64,000 bases of DNA. Origin: Paraburkholderia diazotrophica (lineage in GTDB: Bacteria; Pseudomonadota; Gammaproteobacteria; Burkholderiales; Burkholderiaceae). The position numbers were made by a program, and so were the translations under genes. The notes beneath the pieces were generated by a model. It did no database searches. It had not been told where the DNA came from and saw only the letters and a list, made by a program, of their open reading frames with translations. The DNA lies in assembly GCF_900108945.1 (NCBI RefSeq), contig NZ_FNYE01000004.1, positions 1-64,000 of the forward strand, read 5' to 3'. Shown in pieces: positions 47,968-60,304 of the stretch; position 1 is the first letter of the stretch, and the number at the start of each line of letters is the position of its first letter.

Positions 47968-48843
47968 TCAGTTCGGACGCTGCGACGAGCGCGCCGGATT
48001 GCCCATCCCGCGCATCGCGCGGTACGCCCAGAACACATAGCCCGAGAAGCCGTACAGCACGAAGAGGCCGAACAGCATCAGCGGCGGATCGGACGACACC
48101 AGCACGAACGCGACCACCACCAGCAGGATCGCTGCGAACGGCACGCGATGGCGCACGTCGAGCGCCTTGCCGCTGTAGAACGGCGCGTTCGACACCATCG
48201 TGACGCCCGCGTAGATGGTCAGCGCGAACGCGACCCACGGCAGCCACACGAGCTTGAGCGGCACGCGGTTGTCGGTGGCGAGCCACACGAAGCCCGCGAT
48301 CAGCGCTGCCGCGGCCGGGCTCGGCATGCCCTGGAAGAAGCGCTTGTCGACGACGCCGATGTTCGTGTTGAAGCGTGCGAGACGCAGCGCCGCGCCCGAG
48401 CAGTAGACGAACGCCGCAAGCCAGCCCCAGCGGCCGAGATCCTTGAGAATCCACTCGTACATCACGAGCGCCGGTGCAACGCCGAACGACACCATGTCCG
48501 ACAGGCTGTCGAACTGCTCGCCGAATGCGCTTTGGGTATGCGTCATGCGCGCGACGCGGCCGTCCATGCCGTCGAGCACCATCGCGACGAAAATCGCAAT
48601 CGCCGCGACTTCGAAGCGCACGTTCATTGCCTGCACGACGGCGAAGAAGCCGCAGAAAAGCGCGGCCGTCGTGAACGCGTTCGGCAGCAGATAGATGCCG
48701 CGCTTGCGCAGAAATTGCTGGCGCGCGGCACGCCGGCTGTCGATCACAGTGGATTCCGCGACGACGGGCGGCTTGTTGCGCCGGAACGGACGCGGCTGCG
48801 GCGCACCGCTGCTTCGAGGACGACGCGGTTTGAATGCGGCCAT
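47968..48843 (-). CDS. pssA: CDP-diacylglycerol-serine O-phosphatidyltransferase
   Basis: A 291-residue integral membrane enzyme making phosphatidylserine from CDP-diacylglycerol and serine. The CDP-alcohol phosphotransferase motif DGMDGRVARMTHTQSAFGEQFDSLSD (D-G-x2-A-R-x8-G-x3-D-x3-D) is intact at about residues 91-116. About 50 charged, Arg/Pro-rich residues form the cytoplasmic N-terminus, and six or more helices follow. This is the Gram-positive-type (type II) PssA, not the E. coli soluble type. It follows psd by 19 bases. Confidence 0.95.
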   Translation of the reverse strand: MAAFKPRRPRSSGAPQPRPFRRNKPPVVAESTVIDSRRAARQQFLRKRGIYLLPNAFTTAALFCGFFAVVQAMNVRFEVAAIAIFVAMVLDGMDGRVARMTHTQSAFGEQFDSLSDMVSFGVAPALVMYEWILKDLGRWGWLAAFVYCSGAALRLARFNTNIGVVDKRFFQGMPSPAAAALIAGFVWLATDNRVPLKLVWLPWVAFALTIYAGVTMVSNAPFYSGKALDVRHRVPFAAILLVVVAFVLVSSDPPLMLFGLFVLYGFSGYVFWAYRAMRGMGNPARSSQRPN

Positions 48844-48862
48844 CGAACTCTCCCTGTGCCGC

Positions 48863-49501
48863 TTATAGCTCAGCCAGAATGGTGGACGACGCGGACACCT
48901 TCTCGCCGATCGACACACGCGGGCGGCTGCCCATCGGCAGATACACGTCGACGCGCGAACCGAAGCGGATGAAGCCGTAGCGCTGACCGCGCGTCAGCGG
49001 CTCGCCCGCCCTCACGTAGCACAGGATTCGCCGCGCGATCAGGCCGGCGATCTGCACCGACGTCACGGTCGCTCCGCTCGCGGTTTCGATGACAATCGCG
49101 TTACGTTCGTTTTCCGTCGACGCCTTGTCGACAGCGGCATTCAGATACGCGCCCGGAAAGTACTCGACCTTCGAGATCGCGCCATCGACGGGCGAACGCT
49201 GCGAGTGCACGTTGAACACGTTCATGAACACGCTGATCTTCAGCGCTTCGCGATTCGCATACGGATCGTGCGCGGTTTCGACGGCGACGATGCGGCCATC
49301 GGCGGGACACAGCACCGCGTTCGCCTGGGTCGGAATGGGACGGGCGGGATCGCGGAAGAACTGCACGACGAAGATGACCAACAGCCAGAAAATCCAGGCA
49401 ATGCCGAACCCTGCGACGAAGTGGATCAACAACGCAACGACGACCGCGACGGCGATGAACGGCCAGCCTTCGCGCGCGATGATCGGATGGGGGTAATTCA
49501 T
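48863..49501 (-). CDS. psd: phosphatidylserine decarboxylase proenzyme
   Basis: A 212-residue short-form decarboxylase making phosphatidylethanolamine. Two hydrophobic helices anchor residues 12-48. [13 protein letters not shown] contains the conserved catalytic His, and [15 protein letters not shown] carries the Gly-Ser bond where the proenzyme cuts itself to create the pyruvoyl group. It is next to pssA, so phosphatidylserine made there is decarboxylated here. The start ATG at 49501 has no clear ribosome-binding site; a longer frame up to 50047 overlaps ilvC and was discarded. Confidence 0.94.
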   Translation of the reverse strand: MNYPHPIIAREGWPFIAVAVVVALLIHFVAGFGIAWIFWLLVIFVVQFFRDPARPIPTQANAVLCPADGRIVAVETAHDPYANREALKISVFMNVFNVHSQRSPVDGAISKVEYFPGAYLNAAVDKASTENERNAIVIETASGATVTSVQIAGLIARRILCYVRAGEPLTRGQRYGFIRFGSRVDVYLPMGSRPRVSIGEKVSASSTILAEL

Positions 49502-49537
49502 AGATGGGTTCAGTCTTTTGGAAAACCGTAGGATAGC

Positions 49538-49576
49538 AAAAGCCGTCCAGGGTTCAGCACACCTGGACGGCTTTTT
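49538..49576 (-). terminator. terminator after ilvC
   Basis: AAAAGCCGTCCAGG (49538-49551) pairs with CCTGGACGGCTTTT (49562-49575), with T-run on the minus strand past the ilvC stop. It separates the ilv transcript from psd-pssA, so the latter need a promoter between 49502 and 49537 or depend on read-through. Confidence 0.88.
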
Positions 49577-49623
49577 GACGCTTCCGGCGCATTTCGTGCG
49601 CCGGAGTGCGAAAAACAGGCAGA

Positions 49624-51242
<1,619 letters not shown>

Positions 51243-51362
51243 GTTCGCTTCTTCCAGATGTCGATGCAGGCGATGCATGCCCTTATGCGATTTGGCGCCG
51301 CTCCATCCGCTCACGCCTTTTGTGAAGACGCGCATGACGAAGCCGGCGCACAAACGCGCTCG

Positions 51363-53126
<1,764 letters not shown>

Positions 53127-53268
53127 CGTTCACCTTTCGAATTTTCGGCAAAAAATTGATCGGGTGCTCTCTGCCGGGCTTGTGGCTCGGGTTCAAGCGG
53201 CGCGTCCAGTTTGACAGGCGAGCTTCTTGGGCTCGACTCAAATGAGACAAGTCACTTATGTTGCGAAC

Positions 53269-53304
53269 CGTAGACGATATCTACGATGCGTCCGATGGTC
53301 AAGC
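53269..53304 (-). promoter_or_regulatory. candidate ilvBHC promoter with palindrome at the -10
   Basis: On the minus strand TTGACC, 17 bases, TATCGT could be the promoter, starting about 140 bases upstream of ilvB. A perfect palindrome CGTAGA-CGATA-TCTACG (53269-53285) sits on the -10 and is a possible operator. The leader to ilvB contains no BCAA-rich short frame and no clear terminator. Bases 53305-53522 hold no other gene that I can support. Confidence 0.4.
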
Positions 53305-53522
53305 AAATATTTCCATGATTGACGGCGGCCACCCTTCCGCCGTCCACTTCTGACCGCTTCGCCGAACCCGCATGATCCCTGGACAAGGCTCGACGAACGC
53401 TGGATGCAAGCCGCACGGTTGCCGCCTTTTTCCCCGATTCGCGCGAAAGTTTGTTAGCATCCGCGAGTTTTACGACATTTTTCGACCGATTCGCGCACAC
53501 TCGCTGCGCCGACCCCCAACGG

Positions 53523-54086
53523 ATGGCATCAGACAAGGAACTCGCCGATTTTCTGGCGGGCGTCGAAAGGCGCGCGTTCAAGCAGACGGTCTACGCCGTG
53601 CGGGACGATGACGCGTCGCTCGACATCGTGCAGGACGCGATGATCAAGCTCGCCGAAAAATACGGCGACCGCCCTGCCGCTGAGCTGCCGCTTTTATTTC
53701 AGCGTATTCTCCAGAATGCGACGCACGACTATTTCCGTCGGCAAAAAGTGCGCAACACCTGGGTGACGCTGTTTTCGTCGTTAGGCAATGCTGAAGACGA
53801 GGACTTCGACCCGCTGGAGACGTTCGAAAGCCAGGACGGCGCAACGGGCGCGGAAAGCAGCGAGCAGCAGTTCGAGCGCGAGCAGGTGCTGCAGTTGATT
53901 GACGACGAGATCCAAAAATTACCGGCACGTCAACGGGAGGCGTTTCTGATGCGTTACTGGGAAGATATGGATGTCGCTGAGACTGCTGCCGCGATGGGCT
54001 GCTCGGAAGGCAGTGTGAAAACGCACTGCTCGCGAGCCACGCACACGCTGGCGCACGCGCTCAAGGCCAAAGGAATCACGCTATGA
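53523..54086 (+). CDS. RNA polymerase sigma factor, ECF type
   Basis: A 187-residue ECF sigma factor. Region 2 (residues about 15-80) includes DIVQDAMIKLAEKYG and the -10-contact stretch ATHDYFRRQKVRNTW. Region 4 (130-187) has QKLPARQREAFLMRYWEDMDVAETAAAMGCSEGSVKTHCSRA, the helix-turn-helix for the -35. The linker of about 40 acidic residues is longer than usual. It overlaps the next gene by four bases (ATGA). The start lacks a clear ribosome-binding site, and an in-frame start at 53451 would add 24 residues. Confidence 0.85.
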   Translation: MASDKELADFLAGVERRAFKQTVYAVRDDDASLDIVQDAMIKLAEKYGDRPAAELPLLFQRILQNATHDYFRRQKVRNTWVTLFSSLGNAEDEDFDPLETFESQDGATGAESSEQQFEREQVLQLIDDEIQKLPARQREAFLMRYWEDMDVAETAAAMGCSEGSVKTHCSRATHTLAHALKAKGITL

Positions 54087-54511
54087 GCTCCGCTCTCGAA
54101 ATAAAAGAACTCGAGTTTGCGCGGCAGCTTCGCCGTGCGCTCGACGAAAACGCTGCCCGCATTCCGACCGCCACCACCGACCGGCTCGCCGCTGCGCGCA
54201 GTGCCGCGCTCGCTCGCAAGAAGCCCGAAGCCGTGCATGCGCCCGCCTTCGTGCCCGTCTTCGTCGGCGCCGGCACGCTTGCGGGCATGCCGCAACGGGA
54301 AGCATCGCGCCGCCTGCCGCGCCTGCGCAAGCTCGCGCTCGCGTGGCCGCTGCTTGCGCTCGTCGTCGGCCTCGCGGGCATCGCGTGGTGGGAAGATCAT
54401 CAGCGCACGGCCGAGCTCGCCGATATCGACGCCGCCATGCTGAGCGACGACCTGCCGCTCAATGCCTATCTCGATCACGGGTTCAACGCGTATCTGACGC
54501 GCAACCACTGA
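54083..54511 (+). CDS. DUF3619 family membrane protein, possible anti-sigma
   Basis: A 142-residue protein. Residues 1-80 are cytoplasmic, with ELEFARQLRRALDENAARIP near the start, resembling short anti-sigma domains only loosely. One transmembrane segment runs at about residues 88-107 (LALAWPLLALVVGLAGIAWW), then about 35 residues outside. It belongs to DUF3619, unknown. There is no zinc-binding HxxxCxxC. Coupling to the sigma gene and its topology suggest that it is the cognate anti-sigma factor; this is inference. Confidence 0.8.
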   Translation: MSSALEIKELEFARQLRRALDENAARIPTATTDRLAAARSAALARKKPEAVHAPAFVPVFVGAGTLAGMPQREASRRLPRLRKLALAWPLLALVVGLAGIAWWEDHQRTAELADIDAAMLSDDLPLNAYLDHGFNAYLTRNH

Positions 54512-54528
54512 CCGCGGAGATTTGACGG

Positions 54529-55299
54529 GTGAGTTACAAGCGCGGCCTCGCCGTTGTGTCCGGATGCGTGATCGCAGCCTTGGTGTCATTCGCCGCCACC
54601 TATCCGCGCTTCTACCCGACACCGATAGCGGCCGCGGCGCCCGCTGCTGCCGGCGCGCCCGCGAAGCCGGCGCCCGCCCCGGCGCTGACCGTCGAACTGC
54701 CTGCCCTGCCGACGTCGAGCAGCCCGCTCGCATGGGCGAAGCTGACCAGCTCCGAGCACGCAGCGCTCGCGCCGTTCGCGTTGCAGTGGGACAGCTTCAG
54801 CGAAGAGCGCAAGCACAAGTGGCTGAAAATCGCGTCGCGCTACCCGAAGATGACACCCGAAGCGCAGAAGCGGCTCCACGAACGGATGACGGAATGGGTG
54901 CACATGACGCCCGAGCAGCGGCGTGTCGCGCGTGAGAACTATCAGGTGTCGAAGGAGCTGCCGCGTGAGGCGCGTCAGAACGCGTGGAAGGCGTATCAGC
55001 AGCTCTCCGAAGAGCAGAAGCAGAAGCTCGCCGCAAGCGAGCATAAGCGCCGCCCCACTGTCGTCAGCGCGCCGCCTTCCGGCAAGTCCGAGATCAAGGA
55101 CATCAATCGCCTCGTGAACGGCAAGGACAAGCTCGCGAGCGTGCCCATGCCGCCGGCAGCAGGTGCATCGGCGGGCGCAGCGGCAGGCATGATGCCCGCG
55201 CCGGGCGCGCCTGCCGTTCCCGCCGCCGGCAGCTTCGCTCCGGCGACGCCGACGCCCGTGTCGCCGTCCGACGCGCCGTCGATCTTCAACGGCTCATAA
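54529..55299 (+). CDS. DUF3106 domain-containing secreted protein
   Basis: A 256-residue exported protein. Residues 1-35 are a signal anchor or peptide, 36-65 are Ala/Pro-rich, and 66-165 form the DUF3106 helical domain with repeats such as WDSFSEERKHKWLKIASRYPKMTPEAQKRL and WVHMTPEQRRVARENYQ. These Lys/Arg-rich repeats resemble those of Spy/CpxP-like periplasmic proteins. The Pro/Ala tail is unstructured. The start is GTG with GGAG upstream, 18 bases after DUF3619. Confidence 0.8.
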   Translation: MSYKRGLAVVSGCVIAALVSFAATYPRFYPTPIAAAAPAAAGAPAKPAPAPALTVELPALPTSSSPLAWAKLTSSEHAALAPFALQWDSFSEERKHKWLKIASRYPKMTPEAQKRLHERMTEWVHMTPEQRRVARENYQVSKELPREARQNAWKAYQQLSEEQKQKLAASEHKRRPTVVSAPPSGKSEIKDINRLVNGKDKLASVPMPPAAGASAGAAAGMMPAPGAPAVPAAGSFAPATPTPVSPSDAPSIFNGS

Positions 55300-55349
55300 T
55301 CCCGCGAGCCTGCGCCGCGGGCTCATCACCGGCAACCGAGGCCCCGCCC

Positions 55350-55883
55350 GTGTCCACTTCCGTCGACTCCGCAGCCCTGCCGCCCAAGCCCGAATCCCCC
55401 GAACTCGCCGCGCCCACCGTCCGCCGGCGTCTCGCGACGCTGATGTACGAAGGCGTGCTGCTGTTCGGCGTGGTGTTCTTCGCGGGCTATCTGTTCAGCA
55501 CGCTCACACAGCAGCGCAACGGGCTCGTGCATCACAACTGGCTCGCGGCGTGGGTCGCTCTGGTGATCGGCGTGTACTTCGTCTGGTTCTGGACGCACGG
55601 CGGGCAGACATTGCCGATGAAGACGTGGCGGCTGCGCGTCGTCGGCGCCCGGGGTGGCGAGCGCCTCTCGGTGCCGCGCGCAGTCGTGCGCTATGTGCTC
55701 GCGTGGCTGTGGTTCTTGCCGCCGCTCGCGCTGCATCCGCTGCTCGGGCTCGCCGTGCCTCAGACGTTGATCGTCGCCGCCGTGTGGTTCGTTTCGTATG
55801 CGGCCGTCGGCCGGATCGGTGCGAGCCGGCAGTTCCTGCACGACCGGCTGGCCGGCACGCGTATCGTTTCGTTGCCGCGCTGA
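55350..55883 (+). CDS. RDD family membrane protein
   Basis: A 177-residue membrane protein with about four hydrophobic segments from residue 35 to 155. The RDD signature appears as TVRRRLATLMYEGVLLF (Arg-x-Asp replaced by Arg-Arg-Arg-Leu; the Asp is not obvious) and RQFLHDRLAGTRIV near the end. Function unknown; some RDD proteins are Na+ or K+/H+ antiporters. It starts with GTG at 55350, 50 bases after the DUF3106 gene, so the four genes probably form one transcript. Confidence 0.8.
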   Translation: MSTSVDSAALPPKPESPELAAPTVRRRLATLMYEGVLLFGVVFFAGYLFSTLTQQRNGLVHHNWLAAWVALVIGVYFVWFWTHGGQTLPMKTWRLRVVGARGGERLSVPRAVVRYVLAWLWFLPPLALHPLLGLAVPQTLIVAAVWFVSYAAVGRIGASRQFLHDRLAGTRIVSLPR

Positions 55884-56103
55884 CGCGCCGGGCAGCGACC
55901 ACACGAGTTCGCCACTGCGCGCCGTCTCCTTTTAGCGCACGCTTACGTTGACAGCACGCACGCTCGGCGTTCGCGACCGCCTTACGTTGATGCACACGCT
56001 TACGTCCACATCACGCAAGCGCGGCGCTCACGACGACCGCGCCACCTCACGCTGATGCACACGCCCAGGCGCGGCACGCGAGCAAGCGCTGCGCGCTCAA
56101 CCC

Positions 56104-57444
56104 TCACGACCGGGCCTTCTCCTCAGGCCCCGGCGCATTCATCACCACGCGCCGGCCGCGCAGCCGCGCGAGCATCGTTTGCGGATTCATCCGCGTCTGC
56201 TGCAGGAACACCGCGACGACGATGATGAGCCCCTTCAACACCAGCTGCGTATTGCTGTCGATGTTGTTGAGCAGCAGGATGTTGCCGAGAAAGCCGAAGA
56301 TCAGCACGCCCGCCACAGTGCCCGCGATCCGTCCGACGCCGCCCATCAGGCTCGTTCCGCCGATCACGACGGCCGCGATCGCATCCAGCTCCCAGCCGAC
56401 GCCCGCATCCGCCTTCCCCTGCCGGTACTGCGCCGCGTAGAGCACGCCGACCAGCGCCGCGAGCATGCCCGAAATCGCATATGCGGCGATCTTGTGGCGA
56501 TCGACCTTGAGCCCCGAAATGCGCGCGCACTTCTCGTTGCCGCCGATCGCATACAGGTACTTGCCGAACACCGTGCGATTGAGCACGAAGTCCGCGATCA
56601 GCGCGATGACAATGAAAAAGAGCGCAGGCACGGGCACGACACCGAACAACAGCGCGCGCAGATTTTCGATATCGGTGGTCGCGTTGCTGCCGCTGTAGAT
56701 CGAATAAACGGCCGTATCCTGCCCGGCGACGAGCCGCGCGACGCCCATCACGCCGACCATCGCCGCGAGCGTCACGATGAACGGCTGCATGCGTCCGCGC
56801 GTGATCATGAAGCCATTGAACGCACCGATCGAGAGGCCAGCGAGCGGCACCATCCAGAGCACCGTCAGCAGCGACACCTTCTGCGGCAGCTGATGCCACG
56901 CGTAGCCGCACGCGAGCAGCGCGACGAGCGCGGCGATACCCGCGCGAACGGCGCGATGCCGCTCGCCTCGCGACCCGTGGGCATGAACGCCAGCACGAGC
57001 ACCGGCACGCGCACCGCCCGCACGCATGCGCCGCGCGACCATGCCGCCCGCCATATAGACGACGGCGAACACGCTCGCGGCATCGAGTGCGAGCGACGTC
57101 CACGAAGCCGCGTTGCTGCCGGGCGTCGTGAGCAGGATCGCGGTGAGCACGCTGCCGAAGCCCATCACCGAGCCGACGGACAGATCGATGCCCGCCGTGA
57201 TGATCACGAGCGTCATGCCCACCGACATCACGCCGACGTTCGCCACCTGGCGAAACACATCGGAGAAATTCGCCGACGACAGAAAGATATTGCTGCCGTC
57301 CGCTGCATGCGGCGAAGTGAGCGCGCCGAGCGCGAGCAGCACGATGAGTCCCAGGTAGTACTTCACGTTCGTCAGCCACGCGCGCAGACGCTGCTGCCGT
57401 GTGTCGGGCATGGCATTCATCGGATGTTCGTTGGTCTTCAGCAT
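56104..57444 (-). CDS. sugar ABC transporter permease (RbsC/XylH family) with a basic insert
   Basis: A 446-residue inner-membrane permease. MTLVIITAGIDLSVGSVMGFGSV and GGTSLMGGVGRIAGTVAGVLI are the diagnostic ribose/xylose permease motifs. It is about 120 residues longer than RbsC: residues about 133-165 are a low-complexity Arg/Ala/Gly/His stretch between two helices, with no equivalent in RbsC. A second possible start is MNAMPDTRQ eight residues in. It lies 19 bases after the ATPase gene. Confidence 0.88.
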   Translation of the reverse strand: MLKTNEHPMNAMPDTRQQRLRAWLTNVKYYLGLIVLLALGALTSPHAADGSNIFLSSANFSDVFRQVANVGVMSVGMTLVIITAGIDLSVGSVMGFGSVLTAILLTTPGSNAASWTSLALDAASVFAVVYMAGGMVARRMRAGGARAGARAGVHAHGSRGERHRAVRAGIAALVALLACGYAWHQLPQKVSLLTVLWMVPLAGLSIGAFNGFMITRGRMQPFIVTLAAMVGVMGVARLVAGQDTAVYSIYSGSNATTDIENLRALLFGVVPVPALFFIVIALIADFVLNRTVFGKYLYAIGGNEKCARISGLKVDRHKIAAYAISGMLAALVGVLYAAQYRQGKADAGVGWELDAIAAVVIGGTSLMGGVGRIAGTVAGVLIFGFLGNILLLNNIDSNTQLVLKGLIIVVAVFLQQTRMNPQTMLARLRGRRVVMNAPGPEEKARS

Positions 57445-57463
57445 GTTCGGGGCTCCATCGGCA

Positions 57464-59038
57464 TCATGGCGATGCCAGCTTCACGAGTTCATCGGCGGAA
57501 AACGCTTCGCGTTCGAGCACGCCGCGCGCGCGCCCTTCGCACAGCACGAGGATGCGGTCGCACATCAGCATCAGTTCGTCGATCTCCGAACTCGCGACCA
57601 CCACCGTCAGTCCGCTGCGCGCCGCCTGCAGGATCTGGCTATAGATTTCGGCCTTCGCGGCCACGTCGACGCCGCGCGTCGGCTCGTCGAGCAGCAGAAT
57701 CGCGGGCTGCGTCATCAGCCACTTGCCGATGATGAGCTTCTGCTGATTGCCGCCCGAGAGCGTCGCGACGGGCGACGACGCACCGCCGTGCTTCACGTTC
57801 GACGCTTTCGCCTGCGCGGCCACGCGTCGCGCGATCGCGCGAGGCCGGTAGAACGGAAAGCCTTCGATGTGCGCGAGACTCGGCAGCATGAAGTTCGCCT
57901 CGACCGACTGATCGACGATCAGCCCGTCCTTCTTGCGATCTTCGGTGACGAACGCAACGCCCGCGTCGACGGCCTCCGCCGGCGTTCTGAACACGCGCTT
58001 AGCCGGCCCGATCTCGATTGCGCCCGATACGCGATACGGCGACACGCCATACAGCGTTTCGAGAATCTCCGTCTTGCCCGCGCCGAGCAGGCCCGACAAA
58101 CCGAATACCTCGCCGCGCCGCACTTCGAACGACACGCCGTCGACGACGGGCCGATGTTCGCCAAAGAGCGTGAGATCGCGCACGGCGACCATCGTGTCGG
58201 CGGCCGCGCGCACTTCGCCGGACTCTCGATGCGGCGCGACGAAGTTCTTGCCGATCATCATCGACACCAGCTGTTCCGCCGATTCGACGCGGCTCATCGG
58301 CAGCGTCGCGATATGGCGGCCGTCGCGCAGCACGGTCACGCGATCGGCGAGATCGAACACTTCGTGCAGCCGATGGCTGATCAGCACGATGCCCATCCCG
58401 CGCTCGCGCAACGCGCGCACGAGCACGGCGAGCGCATGCGTTTCGGTGTCGGAGAGCGCGGAGGTCGGCTCGTCCATGATGAGAACGCGCGCTTCTGCGA
58501 GCAGTGCCTTCGCGATCTCGATCAACTGCTTTTCGCCGATCCGCAACGCGCCGACGAGCGCATCCGGCGACGGCCTGAATTGCAGTTGCGCGAGCACGTC
58601 GCGCGCTTTGGCCCGCATCGCGCGATGATCGGGAAAACCGAAGCGCGTCGTGATTTCCTTGCCGAGAAAGAGGTTGTCGACGACGGAAAGGCTGTCCACC
58701 AGATTCAGCTCCTGGTGGATGATCGCGATCCCGGCATCCATCGCATCGGCCGTGGTTCTAAAATCGGTGCGCGTGCCGGCTACGTCGATAGAGCCAGCAT
58801 CGGGCAGATACAGGCCGCCCAGTATCTTCATCAGGCTCGACTTGCCCGCGCCGTTCTCGCCGACGAGCGCATGCACTTCGCCCGGCATGATGTCGAAGTC
58901 GACGTCGGTGAGGGCAGGACTGCCGTTGAACGCAATCGAAATGCGCGTCGCGGCGACGAGCGGCGTCGCGCCCACCGGAGCGCGCTGCTGCGCGAGAGGT
59001 GGATCGAGACTGGTTGCGGTCGGCGTCATGGATTCCAT
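57464..59038 (-). CDS. sugar ABC transporter ATP-binding protein (RbsA/YtfR-type)
   Basis: A 524-residue twin-ATPase. The first domain has Walker A GENGAGKSS at residues 60-68, a signature-like LRIGEKQLIEIAKAL and Walker B VLIMDEPTSAL. The second has a degenerate Walker A GLLGAGKTE near 310 and a strong signature LSGGNQQK with Walker B LLLDEPTRGVD. This duplication is usual for sugar importers. It is between the binding protein and the permease. Confidence 0.92.
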   Translation of the reverse strand: MESMTPTATSLDPPLAQQRAPVGATPLVAATRISIAFNGSPALTDVDFDIMPGEVHALVGENGAGKSSLMKILGGLYLPDAGSIDVAGTRTDFRTTADAMDAGIAIIHQELNLVDSLSVVDNLFLGKEITTRFGFPDHRAMRAKARDVLAQLQFRPSPDALVGALRIGEKQLIEIAKALLAEARVLIMDEPTSALSDTETHALAVLVRALRERGMGIVLISHRLHEVFDLADRVTVLRDGRHIATLPMSRVESAEQLVSMMIGKNFVAPHRESGEVRAAADTMVAVRDLTLFGEHRPVVDGVSFEVRRGEVFGLSGLLGAGKTEILETLYGVSPYRVSGAIEIGPAKRVFRTPAEAVDAGVAFVTEDRKKDGLIVDQSVEANFMLPSLAHIEGFPFYRPRAIARRVAAQAKASNVKHGGASSPVATLSGGNQQKLIIGKWLMTQPAILLLDEPTRGVDVAAKAEIYSQILQAARSGLTVVVASSEIDELMLMCDRILVLCEGRARGVLEREAFSADELVKLASP

Positions 59039-59150
59039 CCGCTGCTTCTTCGTGGGTGGTGTGAAGTGGTATGCAAGGTGGCGTATGAAGCACGCGCGAC
59101 GTTTGTGGCCACCGTTGCGCGTGCTTTACACCAACTCATTTACGTCCTGC

Positions 59151-60107
59151 TCAGCTCGCGACGAACTGCTTGGCGTTGTCGGCAAAAATGCCTTGCGTCG
59201 GCATGATCACCTTCTTCGGAATTTTTTCGCCGCCCAGCATCTTCAGCGCCTGGCGCAGCGCTTCGCCGCCCGGCGTCGGATAGACGAACGTCGCCGTGAG
59301 AATGCCCTTTTCAACCCACACGGCGCCTTCGTTCGGCAGCCCGTCCGCGCCGACGAACTTGATCTTCTTTTCGACCCCTGCGTCCTTCGCGGCGAGATAC
59401 GCGCCGTACGCCATCGGATCGTTATGCGCGAACACGAGATCGACCTGCGGATTCACGCGCAGCACCGTCTTCATGTAATCGTAGGCCTTGTCCTGCTTCC
59501 AGTCGCAATCGACGCGCTGCCCGACGATCTTCAGCCCCGACTCCTTGCCGACGAACGACATCATGCCGTCGTGCCGGTCGTGCGAAGCCTGCGTGCCGAA
59601 GCCGCCCCACACCTCGACGATATTGCCCTTCGCCTTGCCTGCGCCGCCCTGCGTCTTCACGATGAACTCGCCCACGCCTTTGCCGATCAGCACGTTGTCG
59701 CCGCCGACGAACTGCGTGTACTGGTCGCCGTTCACCTCGCGGTCCAGCACGAACACGGGAATGCCCGCCTTGAACGCCTTCTCGACGACGCCCGTGAGCC
59801 CCGCCGACTCCTTCGGCGAGATGAAGATCACGTCCATCTTCTGCGCGATGAAGTTCTCCATGTCGGCGTTCTGCTTGTCGGTGCGATCGTTTGCATCGGC
59901 AATGACGAGATCGACATTCGGATGCCTGGCGGCCTCGGCCTTCATGTCCTTGTTGAACTGGACGCGCCACGGCTCGACGGTCGTCACCTGCGAAAAGCCG
60001 AAGCGGTACTTCTTGCCCTGCGCGTGCACATAGCCGGCTTTGATCATCAGCCCGGCGAAAGGCGCCGATAAGAGCGCGCCAGTAATCAGACGGCGATTGC
60101 GGTTCAT
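59151..60107 (-). CDS. periplasmic sugar-binding protein (YtfQ/RbsB-type)
   Basis: A 318-residue type I periplasmic binding protein. Residues 1-30 are a signal peptide (ending YVHAQG). The pattern FGFSQVTTVEPWRVQFNKDMKAEA and FISPKESAGLTGVVEKA, with VFVLDREVNGDQYTQFVGGDN, resembles YtfQ (galactofuranose) more than RbsB. Specificity is inferred. It precedes the ATPase by 112 bases and lies downstream of the LacI gene, so all four are probably co-regulated. Confidence 0.9.
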   Translation of the reverse strand: MNRNRRLITGALLSAPFAGLMIKAGYVHAQGKKYRFGFSQVTTVEPWRVQFNKDMKAEAARHPNVDLVIADANDRTDKQNADMENFIAQKMDVIFISPKESAGLTGVVEKAFKAGIPVFVLDREVNGDQYTQFVGGDNVLIGKGVGEFIVKTQGGAGKAKGNIVEVWGGFGTQASHDRHDGMMSFVGKESGLKIVGQRVDCDWKQDKAYDYMKTVLRVNPQVDLVFAHNDPMAYGAYLAAKDAGVEKKIKFVGADGLPNEGAVWVEKGILTATFVYPTPGGEALRQALKMLGGEKIPKKVIMPTQGIFADNAKQFVAS

Positions 60108-60292
60108 CTTTGTGTCTCCTGTCGATCCGGAGTCCGGCGCTTTCGTGCCTCGCTCTGGTCACATGCAAGATAGTTGCTGTCATTGCGCATTACGTGATGC
60201 GCGGTTTGTGCGTCTCCTTCTCCTGCTCTCCTGCTCCACTGCCCTGCTGCTGTTACCGCTGTTGTTACTGGTTCTGCCTGCCCCACCCCGAT

Positions 60293-60304
60293 TGAAACGT
60301 TTTA
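60293..60304. promoter_or_regulatory. LacI-type operator before sugar transport genes
   Basis: TGAAACGTTTTA, a near-perfect copy of the palindrome at 61430-61441, overlaps the stop codon of the LacI gene and lies 186 bases before the binding-protein start. It could place the transport genes under the same repressor. Confidence 0.5.

Noticed and set aside
53252..53332. Ile/Val-containing short frame near the ilv promoter as a leader peptide
   Set aside because: It lies on or upstream of the proposed -10/+1, so it would not be in the main transcript, and has no proper start.
55884..56103. Repeated CTTACGTTGA and GATGCACACGC motifs
   Set aside because: Copies are few, irregular and degenerate; no CRISPR-like spacing or gene is present.
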